A DNA stretch of 64,000 nucleotides from Margaritispora aquatica (Eukaryota; Ascomycota; Leotiomycetes; Helotiales; Discinellaceae), in assembly GCA_007644065.1 (NCBI GenBank), contig VJWN01000009.1:1302001-1366000 (forward strand), given 5' to 3'. Within the stretch, counting starts at the first letter, position 1. Every line of letters begins with the position of its first letter. Made by a program: the position numbers and the translations under genes. The notes beneath the pieces were generated by a model. The model saw only the letters and a list, made by a program, of their open reading frames with translations. It was not told the DNA's origin and made no database searches. Positions 25,855 through 36,600 of this stretch are shown in pieces.

Positions 25855-26655
25855 ATGAGGCGGAATTATTCGATCTTACTGGCATTGCCAGCTGCAAGCG
25901 CTCTTTCATTGGCCAACTTCCAGAGCATTTCATTAACTACAATACCATTGATCTGTCAATTGACTTACGATGGGCAAATACCTTCTTGTGTAGTATCGGA
26001 CTTCAACACTGGATGTACACCAGCTTGCGTGGCAGGCTTGAATTCGATCGCAAAAGATGTCATTAGCGCCTGCGATGGAGTACATGTTACCAGTACCTCA
26101 TTATTGGGAATTATTCAGAATGGTGGAATACAAGGAGCTCTATGTCCTACGTTGGCAAAAGTCACAACGACGACCAAGCTCAAGACTACATCTGCTATAC
26201 CGGCAACTACCCCAGCTGTTGTTTCGGTGACTTTGCCGACAGACAGTATTGGTGTGACTGGGGGGCTGGGGTTCAAGACTTCTTCAACAGCTACAGTGAA
26301 ATCTACCTCAGCAGTACGCACTTTAACTACAAAATCGTCTTCCAAGACTGCTGAGAGCACTTCGACATCAGCGTCATCTATTGCTTCGGACACGAGTTCT
26401 TCTGTTGAATCTGCAGACACGGAATTACCGCCAGCGACAACTACCTCTACAACAACGGCTACAACAGCTAGAGGCTCCATACAAACCAGCTCAAGTAGTG
26501 CGGCGGCAGCTACAACTAAAGCGCAGACCAACACAGGTGTTTCCGGCGGAGGGTCTCCCTTTGATATACAAAGCGGAGCAAGTCGGATGGAAGGGACTTC
26601 GATATTGGGGCTTTTTATCCTCTCAGCATGGGCAGGATTCATCGTTGGTCGATGA
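25855..26655 (+). CDS. Secreted GPI-anchored Ser/Thr-rich surface protein
   Basis: Intronless, 266 aa. The signal peptide covers about residues 1-20 (MRRNYSILLALPAASALSLA). A small domain at about 25-98 carries six Cys (34, 45, 54, 58, 73, 97), with the pattern ICQLTYDGQIPSC...GCTPAC...ACDG...LCP. A long Thr/Ser/Ala-rich stalk follows, expected to be heavily O-mannosylated. A small-residue region (SGASRMEG) serves as the probable omega site, and the hydrophobic C-terminal tail (ILGLFILSAWAGFIVGR) is the GPI addition signal. The expected location is plasma membrane or cell wall. Fungal surface proteins with this plan, a short Cys-domain on a stalk, are common, and function is usually unknown. 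The exact family of the Cys domain is not recognised. Confidence 0.8.
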   Translation: MRRNYSILLALPAASALSLANFQSISLTTIPLICQLTYDGQIPSCVVSDFNTGCTPACVAGLNSIAKDVISACDGVHVTSTSLLGIIQNGGIQGALCPTLAKVTTTTKLKTTSAIPATTPAVVSVTLPTDSIGVTGGLGFKTSSTATVKSTSAVRTLTTKSSSKTAESTSTSASSIASDTSSSVESADTELPPATTTSTTTATTARGSIQTSSSSAAAATTKAQTNTGVSGGGSPFDIQSGASRMEGTSILGLFILSAWAGFIVGR

Positions 26656-27939
26656 CATGACAAAGGCGGGGCTTAGGAGAATGGGGACTGGTTCCAATAT
26701 ACGATAATGTTTATATACGGGTTTTAGGGGTGATGTGCACGGTGGAAAGCACAGGATACTAGGATTGGCATATGTTAGGATGAAGAGCTTCCCGGAGCTG
26801 GTTGTCGGCTGGGTGGATATGAAGGGCATGGTGAATTGGCGTATGGTGTCTTTGCATGGGTAAGAAGATCCCCACTGATGTTGGCATAAGGAGCATGTTA
26901 TTTAGATACCACTACCAGCTTGATTTTCAATTTGGAAAACAATTGAGGAGTCATTCGATCTGTTCCGCCTATGCTCTTTGTTTCTTGAAATGATTTTGTG
27001 AACGATGGGAAAGTTCCCAATGCTATCAGATGGATTTTTCCTTGCGACTTGCTTATTTTTCTCTCTTGGCTATAGATGCTTTCTTCCTCGCTACAAGAAG
27101 CAATCTCGTCTTTTATGGAGAATCGATATGAAGGCATGTTGGCAGGGATGAGCTGTGTCTGGAGGATCAAAATCTCCAGTGTCCAGAAATGATTTCCTTA
27201 ATTAGGTGCCTACTTAAGATATCTCGGTCGTTTGTCATGAGAGAAAACTTGTCGCTTCTGTCTCTTTGACTTCAGAACGGAAGCAGCAGTGCTTTTGGTG
27301 CCTAACGTGGCGGTTGTGGGCAATAGTCTTGTCCAACAATTATGGCCACGATTTCCTATTTCTACTCAGCTTGGAATTTAGTCCTCGAAGTGATCCTGAC
27401 GGAGAAAAGAGCTTCAGTTCTGGTTAAGCCATCTGGAATATCTAAACGGATTTTGATTTAACTTACCCCTAGAATCTTACAGTCAGCTTATTACTACTGC
27501 TCTATTTATTGATGTCAAGAAGCTCATCGGCTCCAGTACTTCATTCGTGCATCATTTTCGGGTTGTCGATCAGCAAATCCTGACTCCACAATCGCCTAAA
27601 TCACCATTGGCTGAGCTTGTCTGTGCCACATGAACACTACTGCCTCCGCCCACTTCAGGATTCTCGTATTGTGGGTTATAAGGCATTTTAGGTAGCTCTA
27701 TTTCCTCAAACATGTGTGGCTGTTCACGCTCAAAACCCTTCGTGCAGGTCTCTCATCCAAGTTTTTGTTTGTAGTGTACGGCGCGGTTTTGGGTACATAG
27801 GTAGGTATCCGCCATACTTGTATGTGATGAGATCCACCACTGCAAGGCAGACATATTTCTTGCTGTTCATTTCTCTACTTAGCAACGTGTGTTTATCTTT
27901 TTCGTAGTATAAGATTGAGAAAGTATCTCAAGTATCATC
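26656..27939. other. Intergenic region
   Basis: The 3' UTR of the GPI protein gene and the promoter of the next membrane-protein gene. No supportable gene; only short frames. A TAGGTAGG-type motif occurs near 27796. Confidence 0.5.
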
Positions 27940-28806
27940 ATGTCGAACCATTCACATTCAGCTCAAGACGACATGACAGCCATTACTTCAGACTCAATTG
28001 ATTCCTCGCCTCACGACCATCTCCTACCGCAGTCTCTTTACCCAACCAGTGTCACCAGAAATGGATCTCCTCGCTCAAGTTACTCAATCACTCTATCACC
28101 TCTATTTGCTCTCCGGATCCTTAGCACAATCTTCTCACTTACTGCCTTCATCATCTTCGTCATCGATGGGTATGTAACCATACTGGGGCCAGGCTCCTAA
28201 CAGCCCTCCAGTTCTCATCTATAGCTTCTGGCTTCGAATTTCAAGACCCTTACTAACACAACCTCCAGTGGCGATTCATTCATAGCAGCCGACATCTTTC
28301 TCGCCTTCATCATGATCTACAACTGCCTTATGGTTCTCCAGCACTCACTCACCCACGTCTTCAAAATCACAGTTGAGCTGCGAGGCGCCGAATCCGACAA
28401 TTGGCGTCATGATCTCGGCGCGGGAAGAGCTAAGACCAAACCATCTAGCTTCGTCGACATTGGTCTCGGGATGTGTTTGTTGATCTGTGTGATTATCGGA
28501 AATGCCTGCATTGGGCGATGGCATGGTGGAGCGTGGAAGTTGGCTGTTGTGTTTGGGTGGTTTGTTGCGTAAGTTGCCCCTTTGATTCGGCCTGGCTCTG
28601 TGGTACTGGTTTAGTAGGATGATCAACAGTAGTGCTGATACGGGAGTAGGATCATGCAAGGCATACTTGCTGTTCCAGTGTTGGAGAAGAAGAGCTTGAC
28701 TCTGACGGCCAAGTTCAACGATCTTGATGATAAGATGAAGATGGATGCTAAGCTTCCGACTCATGTTGCTCCAAATACACGCCCAACCGGTGAGAGTATG
28801 GTTTAA
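27940..28806 (+). CDS. Integral membrane protein of unknown function, 228 aa
   Basis: Exons 27940-28169, 28269-28568 and 28650-28806. The hydrophilic N-terminus (about 45 residues, Ser/His-rich) is followed by hydrophobic segments at about 50-75 (FALRILSTIFSLTAFIIFVI), 80-100 (IAADIFLAFIMIYNCLMVL), about 134-152 (VDIGLGMCLLICVIIGNACI) and about 158-185 (LAVVFGWFVAIMQGILAVPVL). This gives four likely membrane helices and a charged C-tail. The intron phases (2, 2) join cleanly and keep the predicted helices intact. The layout resembles small fungal four-helix membrane proteins of the MARVEL-like kind, but I see no decisive motif. The gene is convergent with the PEX11-family gene, with 236 bp between stops. 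Confidence 0.7.
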
Positions 28807-29042
28807 ATGCGCCTTATAAGAACATATTTTCTTCCCAATCATCGCCAGCATAGCTCTTTTTCCCGTCGATCCAAAATATCTGTAGACAAAGCGAGCATTG
28901 CTATTCTCTCTTGTTGAATACTCTGTTTGCTGTCATGTTAGAATCTAGGAATGGGACGATATAGAGCGCTACATCCAAGCACTCAATAAAATACATATAA
29001 TGATTGCTAAATATAAAGAAGGCTTTTTTACCCCTTGCATTC

Positions 29043-29969
29043 TCAGCTTGTGCCATCCCATATATCTCTCAGGCTAATCCAGGAGCTCACACACCCACTC
29101 GCTGCACTGATAGCACTACTAAATGGTAACCATCCTAACACAAAACCCGGAACAAGCAGATCACAAGCATCTGCTAGGAGTTTTCTCTTTATACTTCGCT
29201 GCCTCGTCTGTATCCGTCTAGCTGTGTCGTACTCCGCTTTTGACTTAGGCTTTGGCTCTGAACCTGTTTGTTGATCCACTGGTGATTTGATGTTGGCTAG
29301 CGAGTAGGATTGGAAGACACCGAGAGCGAGGGAGAAGATAAGCGAGTAGAACCAGAATTTGTTGCCTTCGATGAGTAGCATTCTTGCAAGCTCAGATGGC
29401 CAGACGCCCATGACATCAAGCTGAAAAACAACCACGTATATTAGCTTCCTCTCCCTCGCAATGTACATGTAACACCCAAATGCCAACTTTCCTCACCCCC
29501 AGCCTGGAGATTCAAAAGCAAAGAACAGCAAGATGCAAGAAACAAGAAACAACTCACAATCCCAAGACTCTCACACGCCAAAAACAAGCCCATGAACGTC
29601 CATTTCCCCACATCCAGCATCCTCTCCAACGCGTCCCTCTCCTCTAATTTCTTCTCAGACACACCAACCATACCCTCCCATGCCTTCTCAAAACACCCCA
29701 ACCATCGCCAAAACCTCACGAACCTCCGGCCTAACGCGAATTGTCGTCGACACAAGAGCCACATCGCTGCATTCTGAGAGGAGATTGCGTATGCGGCTAG
29801 GATTTGTGAGAGACCTTGCAGGAGACGCAGGGTTTTCTCTAGCGCTGCTTTGTGGGTGTTAGTCTGAGAATGTTGAAGATGGGGACGGTGCAATATGTGG
29901 ATATGCGAGAAGGCAAAGTAGAGACGTACAAGCATCGTTTGTGAAGCGGATGAAATTTTTGAGTGACAT
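29043..29969 (-). CDS. PEX11: Peroxin-11 family protein (peroxisome proliferation)
   Basis: Minus-strand exons 29969-29930, 29847-29558 and 29420-29043 encode 235 aa, the usual length for the family. The N-terminus has the amphipathic region and EKTLRLLQG signature of PEX11 (residues about 17-26). The middle contains basic helix RRQFALGRRFVRFWRWL and a membrane-prone stretch (FMGLFLACESLGIL). The C-terminal part keeps KRKLLADACDLLVPG, the second family hallmark, followed by a final hydrophobic segment. PEX11 proteins insert in the peroxisomal membrane and bend or elongate it before fission. Ascomycetes carry several members (Pex11, Pex11B, Pex11C types); I cannot say which this is. The short first exon (40 nt) was placed from the GTACGT donor and frame. 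Confidence 0.85.
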
Positions 29970-30686
29970 GGTCGCTTGATTTTGCCTTCAATGGAATCAA
30001 AGTTTAAAATAAAGAAAGAATACAGGAATAGATCTAGTTGAGGAGTTAACAGTCGAGTACAAAAAAAGTTCCCTCTCGATGCACAATCTCGTGAGGCAGC
30101 AGCTTGCGAATAATGGGCGTTCCTTTGTCCAAGGCCAAGTATCAGTCCATACTGTTGCTGACGGCGCGCTACAATGAAATGAGTTGAATTGACGAGAAAG
30201 AGAAACAAAAAAAGTATTTAATGAGTGATAAATGTAAGGTAATGTATTGAAAATATTGATGCTCAATTTGATGAGAGAATTCTGGATCCGCTGGCAAATC
30301 GCCAAGCGTCAGCAGGTTCGGGAGTGGTCTGTTTGCCGAGCGATAAGGGGGAGTGACAGAAGATGCAAGAAGTTAAAATTTCGTCTTAAAAAGTTATGTC
30401 GGAGTTCATTCGTGCTGTACTTGCTACTAATTTACTTGGAGGAGGAGAATCGAACAGGTAGAAAGGGAAGACAACTGGCAGTGAAAATGGCGTGGACACT
30501 ATTCATGCTTTGCTTGCCTCGCCCTAATCACAAAATACAAGCAAGCAATTCAATATGGCAAGATAATCAGGTTGTAATCAAATCCGATACACGCTCAAAT
30601 TCAGATGAGCCCCAATGCCTGAAAGCGATAAATACATACAAACAAACAGCCCAGCCACTATGAACAATTTTCCAGAAGCCCCCAAT
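29970..30686. other. Intergenic region
   Basis: Promoter of the PEX11-family gene on the left and 3' UTR of nuo51 on the right. A 138-codon forward frame at 30247-30663 has no domain and runs through the UTR of the minus-strand gene, so I do not call it. Confidence 0.5.
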
Positions 30687-32360
30687 CTACTGTCCTGGTG
30701 AAATGAGCTTACCCTGTTGTAACGCATTAGCGTTCCAACCACCTGCCAATGCTTCACCTCCATTCTTTTCTGCGTAGTCCTTCATTCGTGCCTCTAACTC
30801 TGGACGGAAATGTCTAATAAGACCCTGGATGGGCCATGCGAAAGCCTCGCCGAGAGCTAGTTATATGTTAGTGTGGTATTTGTGATGATCCGTTTTCCGA
30901 CTTACCACAAATCGTGTGACCCTCAACCTGCTTGGTAAGCTCCTGGAGCATATCAATCTCACGTACTCGTCCCTGTCCCTTCTCAAATCTCTTCATGATC
31001 TGCTCAGTCCACTTAGTTCCTTCTCTGCAAGGAGTGCATTGACCACAAGATTCGTGTTTGTAGAAATGGCTCAACCTTGAGATGGCGCGAACAACATCTG
31101 TGCTCTTGTCCATGACAATGACAGCGGCCGTTCCCAAACCAGATTGGCTATCCTTCAAAGCGTCGAAATCCATCAATTGGTCGTCACAGATGCTCTTCGG
31201 TAAGATTGGAGTTGAAGATCCACCTGGAATAACAGCCTTGAGGTTGTCCCATCCTCCACGGACACCACCGCAGTGCTTGTCAATGAGCTCACGGAGTGGA
31301 ATACTCATCTCCTCTTCGACAGTACATGGGTTGTTGACATGTCCTGAGATGCAGAAGAGCTTGGTTCCAGCATTCCTCTCACGACCGAAACCAGCGAACC
31401 AGGATCCTCCTCTTCGGCAGATCGTGGGTGCAACAGCAATGGTCTCGACGTTGGCGACTGTTGATGGGCATCCAAACAGACCGACAGCGGCAGGGAAGGG
31501 TGGCTTTAGACGAGGCTTTCCTGGCTTGCCCTCAATAGACTCAATCAGAGATGTCTCCTCTCCACAGACATAAGCTCCCATACCTCGGTGGAGGTAGACA
31601 TCAAAATCGTAGCCACTGTTGCATGCATTCTTTCCAATCAATCCATCCTTGTATGCTTCCTGGATAGCTCTCTGGAGAACTGCTGCCTCGTGGTAGAACT
31701 CGCCGCGGATGTAGATATATGCAGCTGTGCAGTTCATAGCCCGACCAGCAACCAGACATCCTTCAATCAACTTGTGAGGGTCCTTTCGCATGATCTCACG
31801 ATCCTTACATGTTCCAGGCTCACCCTCATCGGCGTTGACGACCAGATATCTTGGCTTGTTGTCCTTATCCCAGTCCTTGAAGTTCATGAAAGACTATCCA
31901 ATGTTAGTCTCATGTAATCAATCATTCCTTATGGGGCAAACATACCCATTTCATTCCAGAGGGAAAACCAGCACCACCACGACCTCTCAATCCAGAGGCC
32001 TTGATCTCAGAGATAATCTGTAGCGTATATCAGCACCACTGTACCCAATTGCCCTCAGAAGATCCTCCATACCCAGTCATGTCCCTTGTCAAGAATTTCC
32101 TTCGTCTTGTGCCAATCTCCATACTTCTTCGCACTTGCTAGGTCTGCGCCATGGTGTCCGTACAGATTCTGGAAAATCCTATCCTGATCCCTCAATCCGC
32201 CATATACCCTCTTCGGTGGTGGAGCATCTTGAACTGTGGCAAGTCCTCTCGTTTGCTGTGTGGAGGAAGGGATTCGTGTGAGGGCGGTCGCAGTCGATGG
32301 CAAGACGCGAGTTGAGATGGCTGAAAGAGCTGTGGGGGTTGGCGCGTGTCGCGATAACAT
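30687..32360 (-). CDS. nuo51: NADH:ubiquinone oxidoreductase 51 kDa flavoprotein subunit (NDUFV1)
   Basis: Four exons on the minus strand: 32360-32073, 32017-31946, 31893-30906 and 30856-30687, encoding 505 aa. The first ~40 residues form an Arg/Ser/Thr-rich mitochondrial presequence. The NADH/FMN site is seen in [16 protein letters not shown] (105-120) and in the later [14 protein letters not shown] and [14 protein letters not shown] motifs. The N3 4Fe-4S cluster ligands are C403, C406 and C409 in [12 protein letters not shown], with the fourth in HTIC (C449). The subunit carries FMN and accepts electrons from NADH in the peripheral arm of complex I in the mitochondrial matrix. All cofactor residues are intact. 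It shares a 426-bp divergent promoter with the dynactin gene. Confidence 0.97.
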
Positions 32361-32786
32361 TTTGAGATATTGTTGTGCTCAATTGAGCTTCAATTCATAG
32401 GAAATAGATATCTGGAGGTTGAGTCTCGGTCGTCTTGAAGTCGATGATGAGCACAAATCGGTGTATTTTGATTGGTTGTGGTGCAGCAAAGCTGCTACTG
32501 TTGTACTTGATGACTAAGCTACGGCTAGAGAGTCAACGTCGCAGGACCATAGAATGAACAATTCCAACATGAACATTCAAATGTGAATCTTTCTACGAGC
32601 TCCAAGGAGCGAAGATATCAAAAGAAGTAAGCGGCATTGGCTCAACTCCCATATATGCCCATTCTGATATCCATTTGCTACCCCAGTTACAAAACCCCAC
32701 GAACTTACCAGCAGGTTAACCTAGCTAGAACTGATCTGAATACAACAATATCTTCCTCCAACAACAGGAAACAAGCGCAAACAGAA
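32361..32786. promoter_or_regulatory. Divergent promoter region, nuo51 / DCTN6
   Basis: 426 bp between two opposed start codons, so it must hold the promoters and 5' leaders of both genes. No specific factor site is claimed. Confidence 0.55.
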
Positions 32787-33397
32787 ATGTCCTCCAAACG
32801 CCAATCCCTCGCCCCCGCAGCTCCCAAACCACCTACTTCTCTTGCCAATAACCTGACGATCGCAGAGCAAGCTTCCTTAATCGGCACCTATCTCATCACC
32901 ATCGGTGGTCCAACCATCATTCATCCCCGCACAAAGCTCAACAGCACCTATGGCCCTATAACTATTGGCTCGAATTGCATTATCTCCGAACGATGTCAGA
33001 TAGGTCTACAAGCAGACGCGGAGGCGAACGAAGGTGAGGGAGTGGTGATTCAGAACGGAGTGGTTGTTGAGGTGGGTGCTGTGGTAGAAGCGAAGGTCAT
33101 AGGAGAGGGTTCTCTGATCGAAGTTAATGCAAAAATTGGAAAGGGAGCTATGTTGGGAAAAGTATGTGCTCTTAAGCCAGTGAATACTTGACTCTAATAT
33201 TATTACAGCACTGCAAGATCGGCCCTTTATGTGTAGTGGGAGAGGGAGAGGTACTACCTGATTTCACGGTCATATATGGCAACGGCATGCGTAGGATTGA
33301 CGGTAGCGGTGTTGAGGATTTAAAGCTGAAAATGGTCGCAAGACAGGTGGAGGTTTTAAGGAAGTTAATATCCAGCAACTTGGCAAAGTTCCAATGA
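32787..33397 (+). CDS. DCTN6: Dynactin subunit p27 (DCTN6), left-handed beta-helix protein
   Basis: Exons 32787-33161 and 33209-33397 encode 187 aa. Hexapeptide-repeat strands run through most of the chain: TIIHPRTKL, GPITIGSNCIISERCQIG, VIQNGVVVEVGAVVEAKVIG, IEVNAKIGKGAMLGKHCKIGPLCVVGEG. The conserved end VLPDFTVIYGNGMRRI is shared with animal p27. A Ser/Pro/Ala-rich extension of about 20 residues precedes the helix. p25 and p27 sit at the pointed end of the Arp1 filament in dynactin and help dynein recognise endosomal cargo. An in-frame upstream ATG exists at 32655; 32787 is preferred because homologues as I remember them start MSSKRQS and the extension has no features. Confidence 0.9.
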
Positions 33398-33617
33398 GCA
33401 GCAACTAGGACACGAGAACAAATTGCAATTCAAATTTTGTTTTCCAGTCAGGCATTTTTCGCCATTCAACAGCCAGATAGCTACCAGGCCTCCCAATTCT
33501 GTTACAAGTGCCATGCTATATTGCCAAACTCCAAACCCCAAGCTTCATAGACAAATGAAACTTTTCCCTTGCTATGCTACAGCCATATCATACAATCCGC
33601 ATAAGTTATCCTTCCCC

Positions 33618-36600
33618 TTAGTTGTGTTGTCCTCTAGGTCGTTTCCCACCGTTCCCTGGAGGTACAATACCAGTTTCCTCCCTTGGTCGCTTCTGACCAG
33701 GACTATATGCAGATGCAGCAGGATTTAGCCCATTTCCTCCATTCATGCCTCCTCGTGGAATGCCGCCCCCGATTCCAGGACCACCTCGACCTCCTCTCAT
33801 GGCTCCTTGTGCAACACCTTGTCCTCTACCACCTGGCTGATAAATTTGGCCACGTCCTCGGTTCGATTGTCCACCACCACCACGGGGAATTCCTGAGCCT
33901 CGCCCAGCGTTTCCAAGCATCTGGGGTACCTGGGGAATTTGAGATACCTGTGAAATTTTGTTAGAATTGGTTCTGGACTTGGGATAGGATAGTTACGCAC
34001 TGGAATGCCACTTGGAAGGCCTGTTGCTATTGCCCCGTTTGGTACAGATGGCACGTTGTTGTGTTGTAATGGTGCCTGCATTGATACTTGCGGTGTTGGC
34101 TCGTTCTTCAATCCAGATGCTGGCACCGATGCAGGTACACCATTCGAGTGGATGGCTGTAGCTACTGGTGTGCTTGGGGGTACAACGGCGGCAGATTGTG
34201 GAGCAGCTTGAGGAACTGGCGGTGGCGGCTTGAATGTCTTGACCTCCTCCCAGACTTCTACCACTGGTCTTTGAGGAGTGTCACGCGCAGCTATTTCTAC
34301 GCACTCAAGCTTGCCATTTGCTGTCCGAGCCTTGTTATCAGCCATATTGATCTTCAGAAGCGACTTTTTGGTTTCCATAAGAACAGCAGAAGTCTTGATC
34401 GCCTCGGCTTTTTGCTCCATTTCAAGCATGATTTTTGCGTACTCCTCCTTCAGCTTTTGGGTCTCCTTTTGGGTTTCTAGAGCTGCTTTTTTCAAGATAT
34501 TGCGTTTCATGATGTCTTGAGCAGTGGGGTTATGCTGAATAATATCTTGAACCTCTTTAGCAGACAGATTTACGGCTGAGCTGGTCGCGGCAGTTGGCTG
34601 TGTGGGTGTCGCTGGTGTTGCTGGAGTGGGCTCCTCCACGGCTTTGGGCTGATCGGTTACAATCTTTGAAGGAGTGCTAGGCACCCGTTCGGTTGTCCTG
34701 GATTCGGCAAGCCATATCTGCTTCTCCTGGTCGATCTTCAACTTGTATTGGGCTTCCAATTCGACCCTTTGAGCCTCTTTAGACTCAGCGAGCTTCTTGT
34801 TGAGTGCAGCTTTCATCTTATCAGACCTAGCCTTCAAGGTGTTTTCCATCTGGGATTCAATACCCGCAGCTTTCTCTTCATGCTCCTTGGCCTTTGCTTC
34901 AGCAACAGCAATTCGTTCCTCCAGGTTCTTTCGCTCTTCGTCAGATAGACTTGCGCCAGAGGATTCATCAATTTGTCCCTCTTCGTCCCCATTGACGGTC
35001 TCGTTTGATCGAACACTTTCTCTAGCCTCCTTAGCCTCGGCAATTGCGGCATCTCGCTCTAAGGTGATTTTTTGAAGTTGTTGGTTCAGTTCTTCCAGTT
35101 GAAGCTCGAGAGCCTGCTTCTCTTGCTTGACTTTCTCCAACTCTTGGGAGAGTTCTGACAGCCGCTGTTCGCTCGCAGCGTTGGTTTCTTGGACGGGTGC
35201 TGGATTTGGTGGGGGTAGTGGTGAGGAAACAGGGACATTGGATAATGCACGATCTCTCTCTGATTTTGCAACTTCGAGTTCCTGGCTAACAGAGTTGAGC
35301 TGGCTTGCAGCGGCGTCCTTTTCACGAATCGCGGTCTGGAGCTCTTGCTGAAGATTGCTTAGCTGTTGTTGAAGAGACTCCTTCTCTAGTACAACGGCGT
35401 CCTTCTCGGCTGTTCGCTCCTTGATCTTCTCTGTATTGACGCGGTTTCTTTCCTTAGCTTGCTCAATCAATTTTGAACGTGATTGCATCCAAGTGGCCTT
35501 TTCAATCTCAAAACCTTGCTTCTCACTTTCAAGACCTTGAATCTTTTCCTCGAGCGGCTGCCTTTCTTCCTTCAATGACGCAACCTCAGCTTCGAGAATA
35601 GCCTTGCTCTCTTTCAGTTGTTCCATCTCGACAGGATCAATCCGATCATATTTGGAGATGATGTCCTGAGTGCGCTTTTGCCAACGGTCTCTGTCTTCCT
35701 GTAACAACCGCTTTTCACCTTCTAAGCTTTCTTTCCCATGCTCCAGCTCTCGGATCTTTGTCTCTAGAGGTTGAATTTGCTCGATAAGTTCTTCCACACG
35801 TTTGGTTTTCTCGACCAGTTGCGTTTGAGCTTGACGAGTTTCATTACGAAGCGTGACGGCACTCTCCCGGTAAGTGTTCAACTCATTCAATTTCTCCATC
35901 AGATCCTTGTGAGCTACCGCTGTGCTACTCACGTCAGATTTCTCCCGTCTTTCTTGGTCAAGCTTCAATCTGCTCTCGTCAAGTTGTGATTGGGCGTAGT
36001 CAAGCTGTTGCTGCAAACGCTTTGCTTCTTGGATTTTCAGCTCGTATTGGACTTCTACAATCTCCTTCTCACGCCGCAGGAAATTATTCAACTCCCTCAG
36101 ACCGTCAGATGTGCGGTCAAGTGTCGAGGTAGCAGACGGTGACTGAATTTCTGCACTCTCAACAGGTGTAGCACGACTTTGTTGGAGGGTTGAAATCTGG
36201 GAGCTGACATTCTCGAGTTGTTGGTGTAGAACTTTATTCTGGGAGTTCAGATCATCACGTCGAGATCTTAGTTCTTTCAGCTCTCTCTCGAACTGACCTC
36301 GGCGATCCTCCCACGAACTCTCACTCTGACTCAAGGCGAGCTTGGCTGATTCGGCCTCGGCTCGAAGTGTTGCTGATTCTGTCTTGAGTTGATTGTATTC
36401 ACCACGTAAGGTGTGCAGTGACTTAGCTGCCTCTGCGTGCTTAACCAACTCATTCTCATAATCTTGTTGTGCTTTTGTCGCAATTGCAGCTTGTGCACGA
36501 AGATCCTGTTGGTGAAATTGCGCAGCAGTAGCATGTCGTTCATCTTCATCCTTGAGACGGGATATCTCAGATTCTAAGATAGCCTTCTCTTCTTCAGCTT

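Noticed and set aside
26115..26663. 182-codon minus-strand frame
   Set aside because: Antisense shadow of the Thr/Ser-rich GPI protein gene; its Val/Ala/Glu bias mirrors the ACN/TCN codons.
30247..30663. 138-codon forward frame
   Set aside because: Runs through the probable 3' UTR of nuo51 on the other strand and has no domain.
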